From contig NZ_AFCF02000001.1 in the NCBI RefSeq assembly GCF_000203975.2, positions 937,783 to 1,001,782 of the forward strand: a stretch of DNA of 64,000 nucleotides, given 5' to 3'. The position numbers were made by a program, and so were the translations under genes. The first letter of the stretch is position 1. The number at the start of each line of letters is the position of its first letter. Shown here piece by piece: positions 17,326 through 27,389 of this stretch. The DNA is from Leisingera sp. ANG1. Its GTDB lineage: Bacteria; Pseudomonadota; Alphaproteobacteria; Rhodobacterales; Rhodobacteraceae. Below the pieces are notes generated by a model that searched no databases, was not told where the DNA came from, and saw only the letters and a program-made list of their open reading frames with translations.

Positions 17326-17688
17326 TCAGTCTTGAATACCCAATAGTTCTGTTACTACACCGGTCGCATAAACTTTGCGGCCCGCGACGCAGTAGAAATT
17401 TGTCCCAACTGAAATGCGCTGACGGTGGTAGCTAACCATCTCCCTGACAACGATAGTCATGAGCGCGTCCTTTATTCCTGAGAGGGGTTCGGTATCAGGG
17501 AACGGAACTCCATCTTCATCCAAAAAAATCGGATGGATCATGTAGATTTCATCAGTTGGGCTATCTTCCCCATATCTGAAGTCCCATCGAAGTTTGTTGA
17601 AGGCAGGGACAGAGCTCCCGCCCTGTTCTGCGGTCAGAATGGAGATTTCGGCCTTAAAATCAGGCTCATGTGAAAGGAGTTTGTACAT
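17326..17688 (-). CDS. Orphan protein resembling elongation factor Tu domain III
   Basis: The 120-residue protein (ATG 17688; a TTG at 17724 is also in frame) reads [18 protein letters not shown] then [10 protein letters not shown], and ends [24 protein letters not shown]. This matches the order of EF-Tu domain III (FxAEVYxLxxxEGG...F.GYRPQFYFR...R..G.TVGAGVV). No GTPase domain is present, so it is a free-standing beta-barrel. It cannot be an elongation factor, and its role is unknown. Codon use is slightly A+T-richer than its neighbours, and it could be acquired. Confidence 0.65.
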   Translation of the reverse strand: MYKLLSHEPDFKAEISILTAEQGGSSVPAFNKLRWDFRYGEDSPTDEIYMIHPIFLDEDGVPFPDTEPLSGIKDALMTIVVREMVSYHRQRISVGTNFYCVAGRKVYATGVVTELLGIQD

Positions 17689-17791
17689 GGCCGGCAGGCT
17701 ATGAGAGACCGAAACACGTTGCAAGATCAGCCCGGTTCATCCTCGAGAACGCCAGACCAAAACCAAGTAGCTAATACTGCAAATGGCCCGG

Positions 17792-17841
17792 GCCTGACCT
17801 TGGGCGGGCGCGAATGCGCCAGACCGGGGGGAAGGTCAGGC
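17792..17841. repeat. Nested stem-loop between the BCCT gene and the EF-Tu-like gene
   Basis: GCCTGACCTT (17792-17801) pairs perfectly with AAGGTCAGGC (17832-17841). Inside the loop, GGCGC-GAAT-GCGCC (17807-17820) forms a second hairpin. It lies upstream of the EF-Tu-like gene and downstream of the transporter terminator. It may be a leader structure or a second terminator; the sequence does not decide. Confidence 0.6.
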
Positions 17842-17869
17842 GCAGGCCGTGCGGCTGACGCCACACGTC

Positions 17870-17901
17870 CCAAAAGAAAACCACGGGCGCCGGAACGCCC
17901 G
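17870..17901 (-). terminator. Intrinsic terminator of the BCCT transporter gene
   Basis: On the minus strand CGGGCG-TTCCGG-CGCCCG is followed by GTGGTTTTCTTTTGGG. The hairpin occupies 17884-17901, about 30 bases beyond the transporter stop, and the T-tract covers about 17871-17880. Confidence 0.65.
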
Positions 17902-17931
17902 CAGAAGTTTCACCTAGGCTTTGCCGTAGCC

Positions 17932-19533
<1,602 letters not shown>

Positions 19534-19681
19534 GACGCCTCCCCTTGTACTCGTTAACTCTCCTGCAAGTGTCGCATTAAATTCGGAAATCTCCTAATTT
19601 GCGCCGCAAACCCTCCCTGGGGCCGGTATGCGCCCTGCTCTCAGCATGATGTCGCTTTTGCCGCATTCTGGCGCAAAGGAA

Positions 19682-19699
19682 CTTGAATCGCCGTTCAAG
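19682..19699. promoter_or_regulatory. Inverted-repeat candidate operator upstream of the FAD oxidoreductase gene
   Basis: CTTGAA-TCGCCG-TTCAAG is a perfect 6-bp inverted repeat with a 6-base spacer. It lies 57 bases before the GTG start at 19756, in the gap shared with the divergent BCCT gene. Its size and symmetry fit a dimeric regulator; no regulator gene lies adjacent. Confidence 0.45.
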
Positions 19700-19755
19700 A
19701 TTCGAAAGTGTTAGCGGAAACGCCAAACACGGCGGCACGACTTAGGGAGAGAGAC

Positions 19756-21120
19756 GTGGCCAAAACAATTACCGAACCGGCCCGCGAGATACCGGTGATC
19801 CATGAAACAGAGGTGCTGGTCGTGGGCTCCGGCCCTGGCGGGCTGGCAGCAGCGCTGGCGGCAGCGCGGGCGGGCGTCGAGGTCACGCTGATGGACCGCT
19901 TCGGCTGCTTCGGCGGCAATATCACCACCGTGGGGGTCGAGGGCTTTGCCTGGTACCGGCACGAGGAAACGGTAGAGGCCGGCGGCATCGGCTGGGAATT
20001 CGAGGAACGCGCCAAGGCGATGGGCGCGGCGGTGCCCGAAAGCCAGTCGCTGTCTTATGAGCTGGACAGCGAGGGCTTCAAGCTGGTCGCTGATAAGCTG
20101 GTCGAGGAAGCGGGCATCCACCCGATGCTGCACCGGGTCTTTGTGGCCCCGATCCGCGAGGGCAGCCGGATCACCGGCGTGATCGTCGAAAGCAAGGCAG
20201 GCCGCGAGGCTGTGCTGGCGAAACGGGTGATCGACGCCACCGGCGACGCCGACATTGCCCATATGATGGGCGCGCCTTGCATCAAGACCCCGGTGGAGCA
20301 GATGCAGGCGGCCAGCGTGATGTTCAACATCGCCGGCGTCGACAAGCAGAAGTTCATGGAAGGTGTGAAGGCCGATCCGCAGACCTATGCCAATTGGTCG
20401 ACCGGCGAATGGCAGGTGGAGACCTCAGGGAAAGAGGATGAGATGTTCTCCCCCTTCCTGGCCAAACCGTTTTCACAGGCCATCCGCGACGGGGTGATCC
20501 CGGCGCATCTGAACACCATCGGCGGCACCTGGGGCGCGGTGCATGACTCAGGCGAGATGACCTATATGAACCTGGTGCATCTGGCGGGCATCGACGGCAC
20601 CGACCCTGACAGCATGACAAAGGGCGAGATCGAGGGCCGCAAGCAGGCGATGCACGCCATCGACGCCCTGCGCACCTATACGCCCGGCTGCGAGGGCGCG
20701 CGTCTGCGGAACTTCGGCATGACCATCGGCATCCGCGACACCCGCAAGATCGACGCGCATCACAACATCACCGAGGATGAGACCCGCAACCAGGGCCGCT
20801 TTGAGGACACTATCGGCATCTACCCGGAATTCATCGACGGCTACGGGGTGCTGATCCTGCCCACCACCGGGCGATACATGCAGATCCCCTACCGCTCGAT
20901 GCTGCCCAAGGGGGTTCAGGGCCTTCTGGTGACCGGCCGCGCCATCGGCGGCGACAAGATCGCCCATGCCGCCACCCGCAACATGGCCTGCTGCGCTGTC
21001 GCCGGTCAGGGCGCGGGCATTGCCGCCGCGCTGTCGGTCAAATCGGGCTGCGAATTTGACGCGGTGGATATCTCCGCGGTGCAGGCAGAGCTGAAGCGCC
21101 AGGGGGTGCGGATCCACTGA
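19756..21120 (+). CDS. FAD-dependent oxidoreductase (FAD_oxidored family)
   Basis: The 454-residue flavoprotein begins at GTG 19756 after AGGGAGAGAGAC; an in-frame GTG at 19708 has no such site. A Rossmann dinucleotide motif VLVVGSGPGGLAAALAAARAG lies at about residues 17-37. DRFGCFGGNI follows directly, and the C-terminal FAD-contact segment is GLLVTGRAIGGDKIAHAATRNMACCAVAGQGAGIAAA. Proteins of this group oxidise small metabolites. The stop overlaps the ATG of the 2OG-Fe(II) oxygenase gene (TGATG), so the pair is surely co-translated. The substrate is unknown but is probably delivered by the divergent BCCT carrier. Confidence 0.85.
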   Translation: MAKTITEPAREIPVIHETEVLVVGSGPGGLAAALAAARAGVEVTLMDRFGCFGGNITTVGVEGFAWYRHEETVEAGGIGWEFEERAKAMGAAVPESQSLSYELDSEGFKLVADKLVEEAGIHPMLHRVFVAPIREGSRITGVIVESKAGREAVLAKRVIDATGDADIAHMMGAPCIKTPVEQMQAASVMFNIAGVDKQKFMEGVKADPQTYANWSTGEWQVETSGKEDEMFSPFLAKPFSQAIRDGVIPAHLNTIGGTWGAVHDSGEMTYMNLVHLAGIDGTDPDSMTKGEIEGRKQAMHAIDALRTYTPGCEGARLRNFGMTIGIRDTRKIDAHHNITEDETRNQGRFEDTIGIYPEFIDGYGVLILPTTGRYMQIPYRSMLPKGVQGLLVTGRAIGGDKIAHAATRNMACCAVAGQGAGIAAALSVKSGCEFDAVDISAVQAELKRQGVRIH

Positions 21121-22094
21121 TGCAGATGATCCCCACCATCGACATCACGCCGCTGCGGGAGGATAGCCACCCGCAGCACCAGCAGACCGTTGCCGCCATT
21201 CTGGCCGCGGCTGAGGACATCGGCTTTCTGTCGATCACCGGCACCGGCGTGGCGCAGGAAACGGTGGAGGCCGTGCGGAACGCGGTGCGCGCGATCTTTG
21301 CCGTGGATGAGAAATCCAAGTGGGATCAGGCGATTACGCGGGAGAATTACCGCGGCTATATCCCGATGGGGTTCTTCACACCAAACGATGGCAGCGGCAC
21401 GGCGGACAAATACGAGGGTTATAAACTGCACCATGAGGTGGCAGCAGGTGATCCCATCCGTGCCGCCTGTCCGCTCTACGGTCCCAACCGCTGGCCGCTT
21501 GAGGTGCCGGAAGCGCGCGAGGTGATCCTGGGCTACTGGTCCCAGCTGGACGGTGTCTTTCACCTGCTGCTGGGCGCGCTGGCAGAGGGGCTGGGGCTGG
21601 ACCCGGCGGCGTTTCAGGACCCGTTTGAGAAACCGCTCACCAACATGAGCCTGCTGCATTACCCGCCACAGGCGCCGGAGGAGGAAGGGTTCGGCATCCA
21701 CCCGCATAAGGACACCGACGCGCTGACCATCATCGCGCCGGACCCGGTGGGCGGTCTGGAGGTACAGACAAGGGACGGCGGCTGGATCACCCCCGACTGC
21801 CCGCCCGGCGGCTTTGTGGTGAACATCGGCGACATGCTGGAGCTGTGGTCCGGCGGGCGGCTGGTCTCCACCCCGCACCGGGTGGTGAACAAATCCGGGC
21901 GGGAGCGCTACTCCTTCCCCTATTTCGCGGTGCCGCGCCATGACGTGGTGGTGCAGCCGCTGCTGCCGCCGGTTGAAGGCTTCGACCGGCCTTCGGTGCA
22001 TTGCGGCCATTGGTCGGCGGAGATCTGGCGCACCAACTGGCCGGATGAGAACGCGGGCGAAGACACGCCTGAGCTGGGCACGATTCACAGCTGA
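21120..22094 (+). CDS. 2-oxoglutarate/Fe(II)-dependent oxygenase (isopenicillin N synthase-like)
   Basis: The 324-residue protein has the jelly-roll dioxygenase signature. Iron ligands are H196 and D198 in HPHKDTDALTII and H253 in STPHRVVN, and the co-substrate-binding RYSFP has R263. The N-terminal TIDITPLRED...AAEDIGFLSITG is typical of the IPNS/DIOX-N group. Such enzymes hydroxylate, demethylate or desaturate small molecules. The start ATG at 21120 overlaps the preceding stop; an ATG at 21126 is the alternative. Together with the FAD enzyme and the BCCT carrier it suggests oxidative degradation of a quaternary amine or related solute. Confidence 0.88.
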   Translation: MQMIPTIDITPLREDSHPQHQQTVAAILAAAEDIGFLSITGTGVAQETVEAVRNAVRAIFAVDEKSKWDQAITRENYRGYIPMGFFTPNDGSGTADKYEGYKLHHEVAAGDPIRAACPLYGPNRWPLEVPEAREVILGYWSQLDGVFHLLLGALAEGLGLDPAAFQDPFEKPLTNMSLLHYPPQAPEEEGFGIHPHKDTDALTIIAPDPVGGLEVQTRDGGWITPDCPPGGFVVNIGDMLELWSGGRLVSTPHRVVNKSGRERYSFPYFAVPRHDVVVQPLLPPVEGFDRPSVHCGHWSAEIWRTNWPDENAGEDTPELGTIHS

Positions 22095-22121
22095 AGGAAC
22101 GCCCCGCCCCACAGGGGGCGG

Positions 22122-22152
22122 AGCGCCCGCCCACACTGAGAGGGCGGGCGCT
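22122..22152 (+). terminator. Strong hairpin downstream of the oxygenase gene
   Basis: AGCGCCCGCCC (22122-22132) pairs perfectly over 11 bases with GGGCGGGCGCT (22142-22152) around a 9-base loop, 28 bases after the stop. A smaller G+C hairpin (CCGCCCC/GGGGCGG) directly precedes it. No T-tract follows, so it may act with Rho or stabilise the 3' end. Confidence 0.55.
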
Positions 22153-22323
22153 GCCCAGCCTGCGGCCGGGCGCAACATTTCCTTAACTTGCCCCCGGCCT
22201 TTTCCGCCTTATCCCCGCCTTGCCCACAGGGGAATCGCCCTGCCCCCTTGCAAGCCCCTGCCCCATCAGGAAAGACTGGCGCCAGGAACCTGATGCAAAC
22301 GGACCAGAGGCGGCACGCGGACC

Positions 22324-23412
22324 ATGGCCTTACCGGCAAAACAGCAGCTGAAATACTGGGGCATTGCCGCCATCGTCTTTGCGGTGGTGATGTGGGCGCT
22401 TGGCAATGTGCTGATGCCCTTCATCCTCGGCGCCGCCATCGCCTATATGATTGACCCCGTCGCCGACCGGCTGGAGGCCTGGGGCATGAGCCGCACTGGC
22501 GCCACCGCCACGATCACGGTGGGCACGCTGCTGATCTTCCTGCTGCTGCTGGTGGTCGTGGTGCCGACGCTGATTGCGCAGATGATCGACCTGGCCCAGG
22601 TGCTGCCGCAGCTGGTGCGCGACGCACGCACCTTTGCGATTGAGCATTTCCCCTCGATCTTCGAGGAGAACAGCCGCATTCACCAAGCGGTGACCTCCTT
22701 TGCGCAGACGCTGCAATCACGCGCGGTGGAGGTGCTGCAATCGGTGCTGGGCGGGGCGGCGTCCTTCCTCAACATCGTGATCCTGCTGGTGATCGTGCCG
22801 GTAGTGGCGGTCTATCTGCTCTTGGACTGGGACCGGATGGTCGCCCGCATTGATGAGCTGCTGCCGCGCGACCATCAGCCGGTGATCCGCCGCATCGCCG
22901 GCGAGATCGACGCGGTGCTGGCGTCCTTCATCCGCGGCATGGGCACCGTCTGCCTGATCCTTGGCACCTATTACGCGGTGGCGCTGATGCTGGTGGGGCT
23001 GAACTTTGGCCTTGCCGTCGGCTTCATCGCCGGTCTTGTCACCTTCATCCCATACCTCGGCGCCCTCATTGGCGGCGCGCTGGCCATTGGCCTGGCGCTG
23101 TTCCAGTTCTGGGGCGACTGGGTGTCTATCGGGCTGGTTGCCGCGGTCTTTGCCATCGGCCAGGTGGCAGAGGGCAACTTCCTGACCCCCAAGCTGGTGG
23201 GCGGCTCTGTCGGCCTGCATCCGGTGTGGCTGCTGCTGGCATTGTCAGTGTTCGGGGCGCTGTTCGGCTTTGTCGGCATGCTGGTTGCCGTGCCTGTCGC
23301 CGCGGCGCTGGGGGTGATCGCCCGCTTCCTGACCGAACAGTACCTGGACAGCCGCCTGTATCAGGGCCAGAGCCATCCCACTGCTGTCAAGCGGGACGCG
23401 GGCGCGGAGTAA
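22324..23412 (+). CDS. AI-2E family (PerM-type) transporter
   Basis: The 362-residue permease has about eight membrane helices. The family patterns are FILGAAIAYMIDPVADRLEAWGMSR near the N-terminus and the C-terminal block GFIAGLVTFIPYLGALIGG followed by GNFLTPKLVGGSVGLHPVWLLLALSVFGALFGFVGMLVAVPVAA. Family members include exporters of AI-2 and Na+/H+ antiporter-like proteins; the substrate here is not known. hdaA starts four bases after its stop, indicating an operon. Confidence 0.9.
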   Translation: MALPAKQQLKYWGIAAIVFAVVMWALGNVLMPFILGAAIAYMIDPVADRLEAWGMSRTGATATITVGTLLIFLLLLVVVVPTLIAQMIDLAQVLPQLVRDARTFAIEHFPSIFEENSRIHQAVTSFAQTLQSRAVEVLQSVLGGAASFLNIVILLVIVPVVAVYLLLDWDRMVARIDELLPRDHQPVIRRIAGEIDAVLASFIRGMGTVCLILGTYYAVALMLVGLNFGLAVGFIAGLVTFIPYLGALIGGALAIGLALFQFWGDWVSIGLVAAVFAIGQVAEGNFLTPKLVGGSVGLHPVWLLLALSVFGALFGFVGMLVAVPVAAALGVIARFLTEQYLDSRLYQGQSHPTAVKRDAGAE

Positions 23413-23416
23413 ACCG

Positions 23417-24124
23417 ATGGCACAGCAGCTGAGTTTTGATCTCCCGGCGAAACCGGCGCTGGGGCGGGAGGATTTCTTTGTCGCGCCTTCCAACGCGATG
23501 GCCGTCGCCCTGCTGGACCCGCAGTTCGCCTGGCCCAGCGGCAAGCTGGTGCTGACCGGCCCCAAGGGCGCGGGCAAGACCCATCTGGCGCATGTCTGGG
23601 CCAGCCAGACCGGCGCCCGCATCCTCCCCGCCGCAGGCCTGAGCGAACAGATGGTGCCGGAGCTGGCGCAAGGCCCGGTGGTGGTCGAGGACGTCCCGCA
23701 GATCGCGGATGATCCAGAGCAGCAGAACGCCCTGTTCCATCTGCATAATCTGGTGCTGGCGCAGGGCCATTCGCTAGTGATGACCGGGCGCGGCGCGCCG
23801 AACCTCTGGGGGCTGACGCTGCCCGACCTGCAAAGCCGGGTGCAGGCCGCCACCCATGCCGAACTGCAGCCGCCCGACGACCAGCTGCTGGCAGTGGTGC
23901 TGGCCAAGCTGTTCAACGACCGCCAGATCACCCCGAAACCGGATGTGATTCCCTATCTGGTGGCGCATATGGACCGCTCCTTTGCCGCCGCGGCGCAGAT
24001 CGTGCGGCGGCTGGACCAGCTGTCGCTGGCGGAAAAACGCAGCCTGACCCGGCCCCTGGCGGTGCGGGCGCTGTCTGAAGTGCGCGAAGAGGCCGCAGAA
24101 AATGACGCATCCGCAAGCGGTTGA
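23417..24124 (+). CDS. hda: DnaA-related regulatory inactivator HdaA/Hda
   Basis: The 235-residue AAA+ protein resembles DnaA domain III without the DNA-binding domain. It begins MAQQLSFDLP (a clamp-binding QLxFDLP-like motif), has Walker A GPKGAGKTHLAH (about residues 48-59) and Walker B VVVEDV, and ends with the lid helix region ARIVRRLDQLSL-like AAQIVRRLDQLSLAEKRSLTRPL. HdaA with the beta clamp stimulates ATP hydrolysis by DnaA to prevent re-initiation. The sensor residues look conserved. In related genomes a polyphosphate kinase often follows; here the next gene is ppx. Confidence 0.9.
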   Translation: MAQQLSFDLPAKPALGREDFFVAPSNAMAVALLDPQFAWPSGKLVLTGPKGAGKTHLAHVWASQTGARILPAAGLSEQMVPELAQGPVVVEDVPQIADDPEQQNALFHLHNLVLAQGHSLVMTGRGAPNLWGLTLPDLQSRVQAATHAELQPPDDQLLAVVLAKLFNDRQITPKPDVIPYLVAHMDRSFAAAAQIVRRLDQLSLAEKRSLTRPLAVRALSEVREEAAENDASASG

Positions 24125-24176
24125 CCGCTGCCCGCCCATGCCCCATCCTGACCGCGGATCGCAAGACGGAGCCCTC

Positions 24177-25775
24177 ATGAACCTGTCCCAGGACCCCGCC
24201 GCCGCTGCCACCGCCGCCGCAACTGATTGGGGCCCTTTCGGGCGTCCGATCTTTGATGACCCCAAAGCCCGGGCGCTGTCGCGGGTGGGGGTGGTCGATG
24301 TCGGCTCCAACTCGGTCCGCCTGGTGGTGTTTGACGGCGCCGCCCGCAGCCCGGCCTATTTCTACAACGAGAAGATCATGTGCGCGCTGGGGGCCGGGCT
24401 GTCCGAAAGCGGCCGCCTGAACCCCGAGGGCCGCGCCCGCGCCCTGTCGGCGCTGCGCCGGTTCCAGCATCTGGCCCAGGGCATGGGGCTGCCGCCGCTG
24501 TCAGCCATTGCCACAGCGGCGGTGCGCGAAGCGGAAGACGGGCCGGAGTTCTGCGACGAGGTGCTGCGCGAGACCGGGCTGAAAATCCACATCATTGACG
24601 GCCGCGAAGAGGCGCGTCTGTCGGCACAGGGCGTGCTTCTGGGCTGGCCCGGCGCCTATGGGCTGGTCTGCGACATCGGCGGCTCCTCGATGGAACTGGC
24701 GGAGATCCAGGAGAACTCCGTCGGCCGCCGGGTGACGTCCTCGCTTGGACCCTTGAAACTGCGCGACGTCAAGGGCGGGCGCAGGGGCCGCAAGGAACAC
24801 ATCAAGGAAGTGATCGAACGGCTGAAGGGCGAAATGGGCCCGCAGCGCGACCGTCTGTTCCTGGTCGGCGGCAGCTGGCGGGCGATTGCCCGCATCGACA
24901 TGCACCGGCGCGGCTACCCTTTGAAGGTGCTGCATGAATACCGGATGTCCGCCAAGGACGTGCGCGAAACCGCCCGCTTTATCGAGACCAGCGATCTGGA
25001 CAAGCTGCGCGGCGCCTGCGGGGTTTCCTCCAGCCGGATGTCGCTGGTGCCCTATGCGATCGACGTGCTGACCCGGCTCGTGAAGACCTTCAAACCCAAG
25101 GATATTGCAGTCTCCAGTTATGGCATCCGCGAGGGCCTGCTGTACGAACAGATGCCGCAGCGGCTGCGCGCCCGCGACCCGCTGGTCGAGGCCTCCCGTT
25201 TTGCCGAGATGAAGGACGCGCGCGTCCCTGGCTTCGGCAAGACGCTTTATGATTTCGTAAGCCCGATCTTCAGCGGCGCGAGGCACAGCAAGCGGCGGCT
25301 GGTCAAGGCGGCCTGCCTGCTGCATGACGTCAGCTGGCGGGCGCATCCCGACTACCGCGCCGAGGTCTGTTTCGACAACGCCACCCGCGCCAACCTGGGC
25401 GGGCTCAAACATTCCGAACGGGTGTTCCTGGGCTTGGCGCTCTTGCACCGCTACAGCAACAAGCGGCACGGCAGCTCTTTCGAGTATCTCTATGATCTGT
25501 TGGACGAAAAGGGCCAGCACGAGGCGGAGGTGCTGGGCAAGGCGATGCGGTTCGGCGCGATGCTGATGGTGACCGGCAACGGCGACATCGGGTCTTTGCG
25601 CTGGCAGCCGCGCAAGCGGGTGCTGCATGTGGATCTGCCGGACACCGCACGGCCGCTGTACGGCGAGGTGGCGGAGTCGCGGCTGAAGTCGCTGGCCAAG
25701 GCGCTGGATGCGGAGATTGACCTGCGCTTTGTCAAACCCGCACCGGAACCCGAGCCGGAACAGGCGCAAGAATAA
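24177..25775 (+). CDS. ppx: Ppx/GppA family exopolyphosphatase
   Basis: The 532-residue protein starts at ATG 24177 (GGAG upstream). It carries the ASKHA phosphatase motifs VGVVDVGSNSVRLVVFDG (about residues 38-55), SAIATAAVREAEDG (about 108-121) and LVCDIGGSSMELAE (about 163-176). A C-terminal HD-like domain (about residues 345-500) has ACLLHDVSWRAHPDYRAE. The family hydrolyses terminal phosphates of polyphosphate and the 5' phosphate of pppGpp. It lies 52 bases after hda on the same strand. The proline/glutamate C-terminal tail is normal for the group. Confidence 0.92.
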   Translation: MNLSQDPAAAATAAATDWGPFGRPIFDDPKARALSRVGVVDVGSNSVRLVVFDGAARSPAYFYNEKIMCALGAGLSESGRLNPEGRARALSALRRFQHLAQGMGLPPLSAIATAAVREAEDGPEFCDEVLRETGLKIHIIDGREEARLSAQGVLLGWPGAYGLVCDIGGSSMELAEIQENSVGRRVTSSLGPLKLRDVKGGRRGRKEHIKEVIERLKGEMGPQRDRLFLVGGSWRAIARIDMHRRGYPLKVLHEYRMSAKDVRETARFIETSDLDKLRGACGVSSSRMSLVPYAIDVLTRLVKTFKPKDIAVSSYGIREGLLYEQMPQRLRARDPLVEASRFAEMKDARVPGFGKTLYDFVSPIFSGARHSKRRLVKAACLLHDVSWRAHPDYRAEVCFDNATRANLGGLKHSERVFLGLALLHRYSNKRHGSSFEYLYDLLDEKGQHEAEVLGKAMRFGAMLMVTGNGDIGSLRWQPRKRVLHVDLPDTARPLYGEVAESRLKSLAKALDAEIDLRFVKPAPEPEPEQAQE

Positions 25776-25788
25776 TGAGCGCGGGGCG

Positions 25789-26169
25789 TCAGATTTCGGT
25801 GACGCCCTCGTCCTCACCCTTGTCTTCCTTGGCGGGCGCGTTGTCCTTGGGCTTTTTGCGGATGATGATGTCGCCGTTGGGCAGGATTTCCGGCAGCTCA
25901 TAGGCGCTCCAGTCCTCCACCTCCTTGGCGATCTCCGCCAGCGCAGGCCCCATCTCTGCCAGGAAGGCACCCATCGAGGGGCCGATCTCCTCCATCATGC
26001 CCTGCAGGTCCTCAAGCGCCGGCGCCATTTCCTGGCGCAACCCTTCCCAGAACAGCTCCGCCCCGCGCTCCATCAGCGAGGGGCCGGTCCCCTCCTCTTC
26101 CGCTTCCTGGGCGGAAAGCGGCGCGGACATCAGGGCAAGGAGGGCGGCAGGCAGGATGAGGTGTTTCAT
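25789..26169 (-). CDS. Small secreted acidic protein, function unknown
   Basis: The 126-residue product has a clear Sec signal peptide (MKHLILPAALLALMSAPLSAQ, cleavage probably after ALSA or SAQ-A). A Met/Glu-rich helical region follows (about residues 30-90, including LFWEGLRQEMAPALEDLQGMMEE), and the tail is highly charged (KKPKDNAPAKEDKGEDEG). It resembles conserved roseobacter periplasmic proteins of unknown role. It is convergent with ppx. Confidence 0.75.
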   Translation of the reverse strand: MKHLILPAALLALMSAPLSAQEAEEEGTGPSLMERGAELFWEGLRQEMAPALEDLQGMMEEIGPSMGAFLAEMGPALAEIAKEVEDWSAYELPEILPNGDIIIRKKPKDNAPAKEDKGEDEGVTEI

Positions 26170-26318
26170 GGGGCTAATATAGAGGCCTGATGCGGGGTGT
26201 AACAGGGGAAGACTGCAGGATTGGCGGCAACTTAACTGTTGCCTGCCGGCCGGGGTGGCAACTACCCTGTTTGACGCAAACCTCTGCCGGGGATCGTCAG
26301 ATCAGGAGGCAAGTAACG

Positions 26319-27389
26319 ATGGGAGCTCCAAAAACCGAAGACAAGGCCGCGGACAAGAAAGACGATACCAAGAAGCTGACCGATGAGCTGGCCAAAACCG
26401 TGCGTGAACGGGCCGGCAAACTGGTTCCGAAACTGAACGCAGCCTTTACCAAAGCCCGGAAGGAAGCGGTCAAGCAGGCCAAGGCCGAGCTGGAAAAGAA
26501 GGCCAAGAAGGAGGCCAAAGGCGGCAAGCCGGACGCCAAGGAACTGGCCAAGAAGAAAGCCGAGCTGGAAAAGCGCATTCCCAGCTTCAGCGCGGCGATC
26601 AGCGACAATGTCGAAAGCAGCGGGCTCAGAACTGCCAATGAGCAGGCCTATTACGCGATCAAGGGCTGGTCCAGCACCTGCTCCTCCGCCCATATGCGGC
26701 GCGCTGCGATCCATGTTCCGGTCACTGCGACACGGGCCGGGAAGTCGAAAACCGTCCCGCACAAGAAGACCAACCTGCTCAAATTTTTCCCAGCGAAATA
26801 TTCCCACGCCGATCATCTCGACGAGAAGAAGGAGGTCTGGGGGATCATGTCCTATTCGGACTTTGCCAAGGAATGGGCCGATGCGGTCAAAAGCGCCAAA
26901 CTGGCAAACTGGGCCGGAACCAAGCCGAACCTGGCGCCGGATGATCCCTGGCATGTGGAATTGCCCCGCAAGGCAGTGAAGGGGGGCGTCGGCAAGGGCG
27001 ACGTCGTCAAGAAAACCCGCCCCGGGCGCAGCGATACAGAGGTCAAGGCCTGCGTGGAGAATTACGCGAACTACGTCGCCCTGACAGAGGGCCTGGCCAA
27101 GGGCAAGAAGCTGAAGCGGAATTCTGAAATCGAGTCGAACTACAAATCCCTGTTCGACAAGAAGTTCAAGGCGGCCAAGGCCAAGGTCGATGAAGAACGC
27201 AAGAAGGCCAAGGAGCAGGCCGAAAAGGATGCCAAGGCCGAAGCCAAGGACAAGAAGCCCGACAAGAAAGCCATTAAGGCCAAGACCGATGAAGCAACCA
27301 AGAAGCTGGACGCTGATCTGGAAAAACGGGCGAAGAAGCTGGTCAACAAGATCAACCCCGACCCAAGCCGCTTCAAGCTGGAGAAGTAA
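26319..27389 (+). CDS. Lysine-rich protein with duplicated charged helical arms around a central domain
   Basis: The 356-residue protein starts at ATG 26319 behind a strong AGGAGG. Residues 1-90 and 270-345 are Lys/Ala/Glu-rich helices with similar phrases (AKGGKPDAKELAKKKAELEKR against AKDKKPDKKAIKAKTDEATKK), suggesting an internal duplication. The central 160 residues have normal composition with SAHMRRAAIH, FFPAKYSHADHLDEKKEVWG and DDPWHVELP. The first and last resemble the SxHxxGxAxD and WHxE motifs of zinc D,D-carboxypeptidases (M15), but with Gly to Arg and Asp to His changes, so this is only a hint. There is no signal peptide. The gene stands alone with its own terminator. Confidence 0.75.
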   Translation: MGAPKTEDKAADKKDDTKKLTDELAKTVRERAGKLVPKLNAAFTKARKEAVKQAKAELEKKAKKEAKGGKPDAKELAKKKAELEKRIPSFSAAISDNVESSGLRTANEQAYYAIKGWSSTCSSAHMRRAAIHVPVTATRAGKSKTVPHKKTNLLKFFPAKYSHADHLDEKKEVWGIMSYSDFAKEWADAVKSAKLANWAGTKPNLAPDDPWHVELPRKAVKGGVGKGDVVKKTRPGRSDTEVKACVENYANYVALTEGLAKGKKLKRNSEIESNYKSLFDKKFKAAKAKVDEERKKAKEQAEKDAKAEAKDKKPDKKAIKAKTDEATKKLDADLEKRAKKLVNKINPDPSRFKLEK

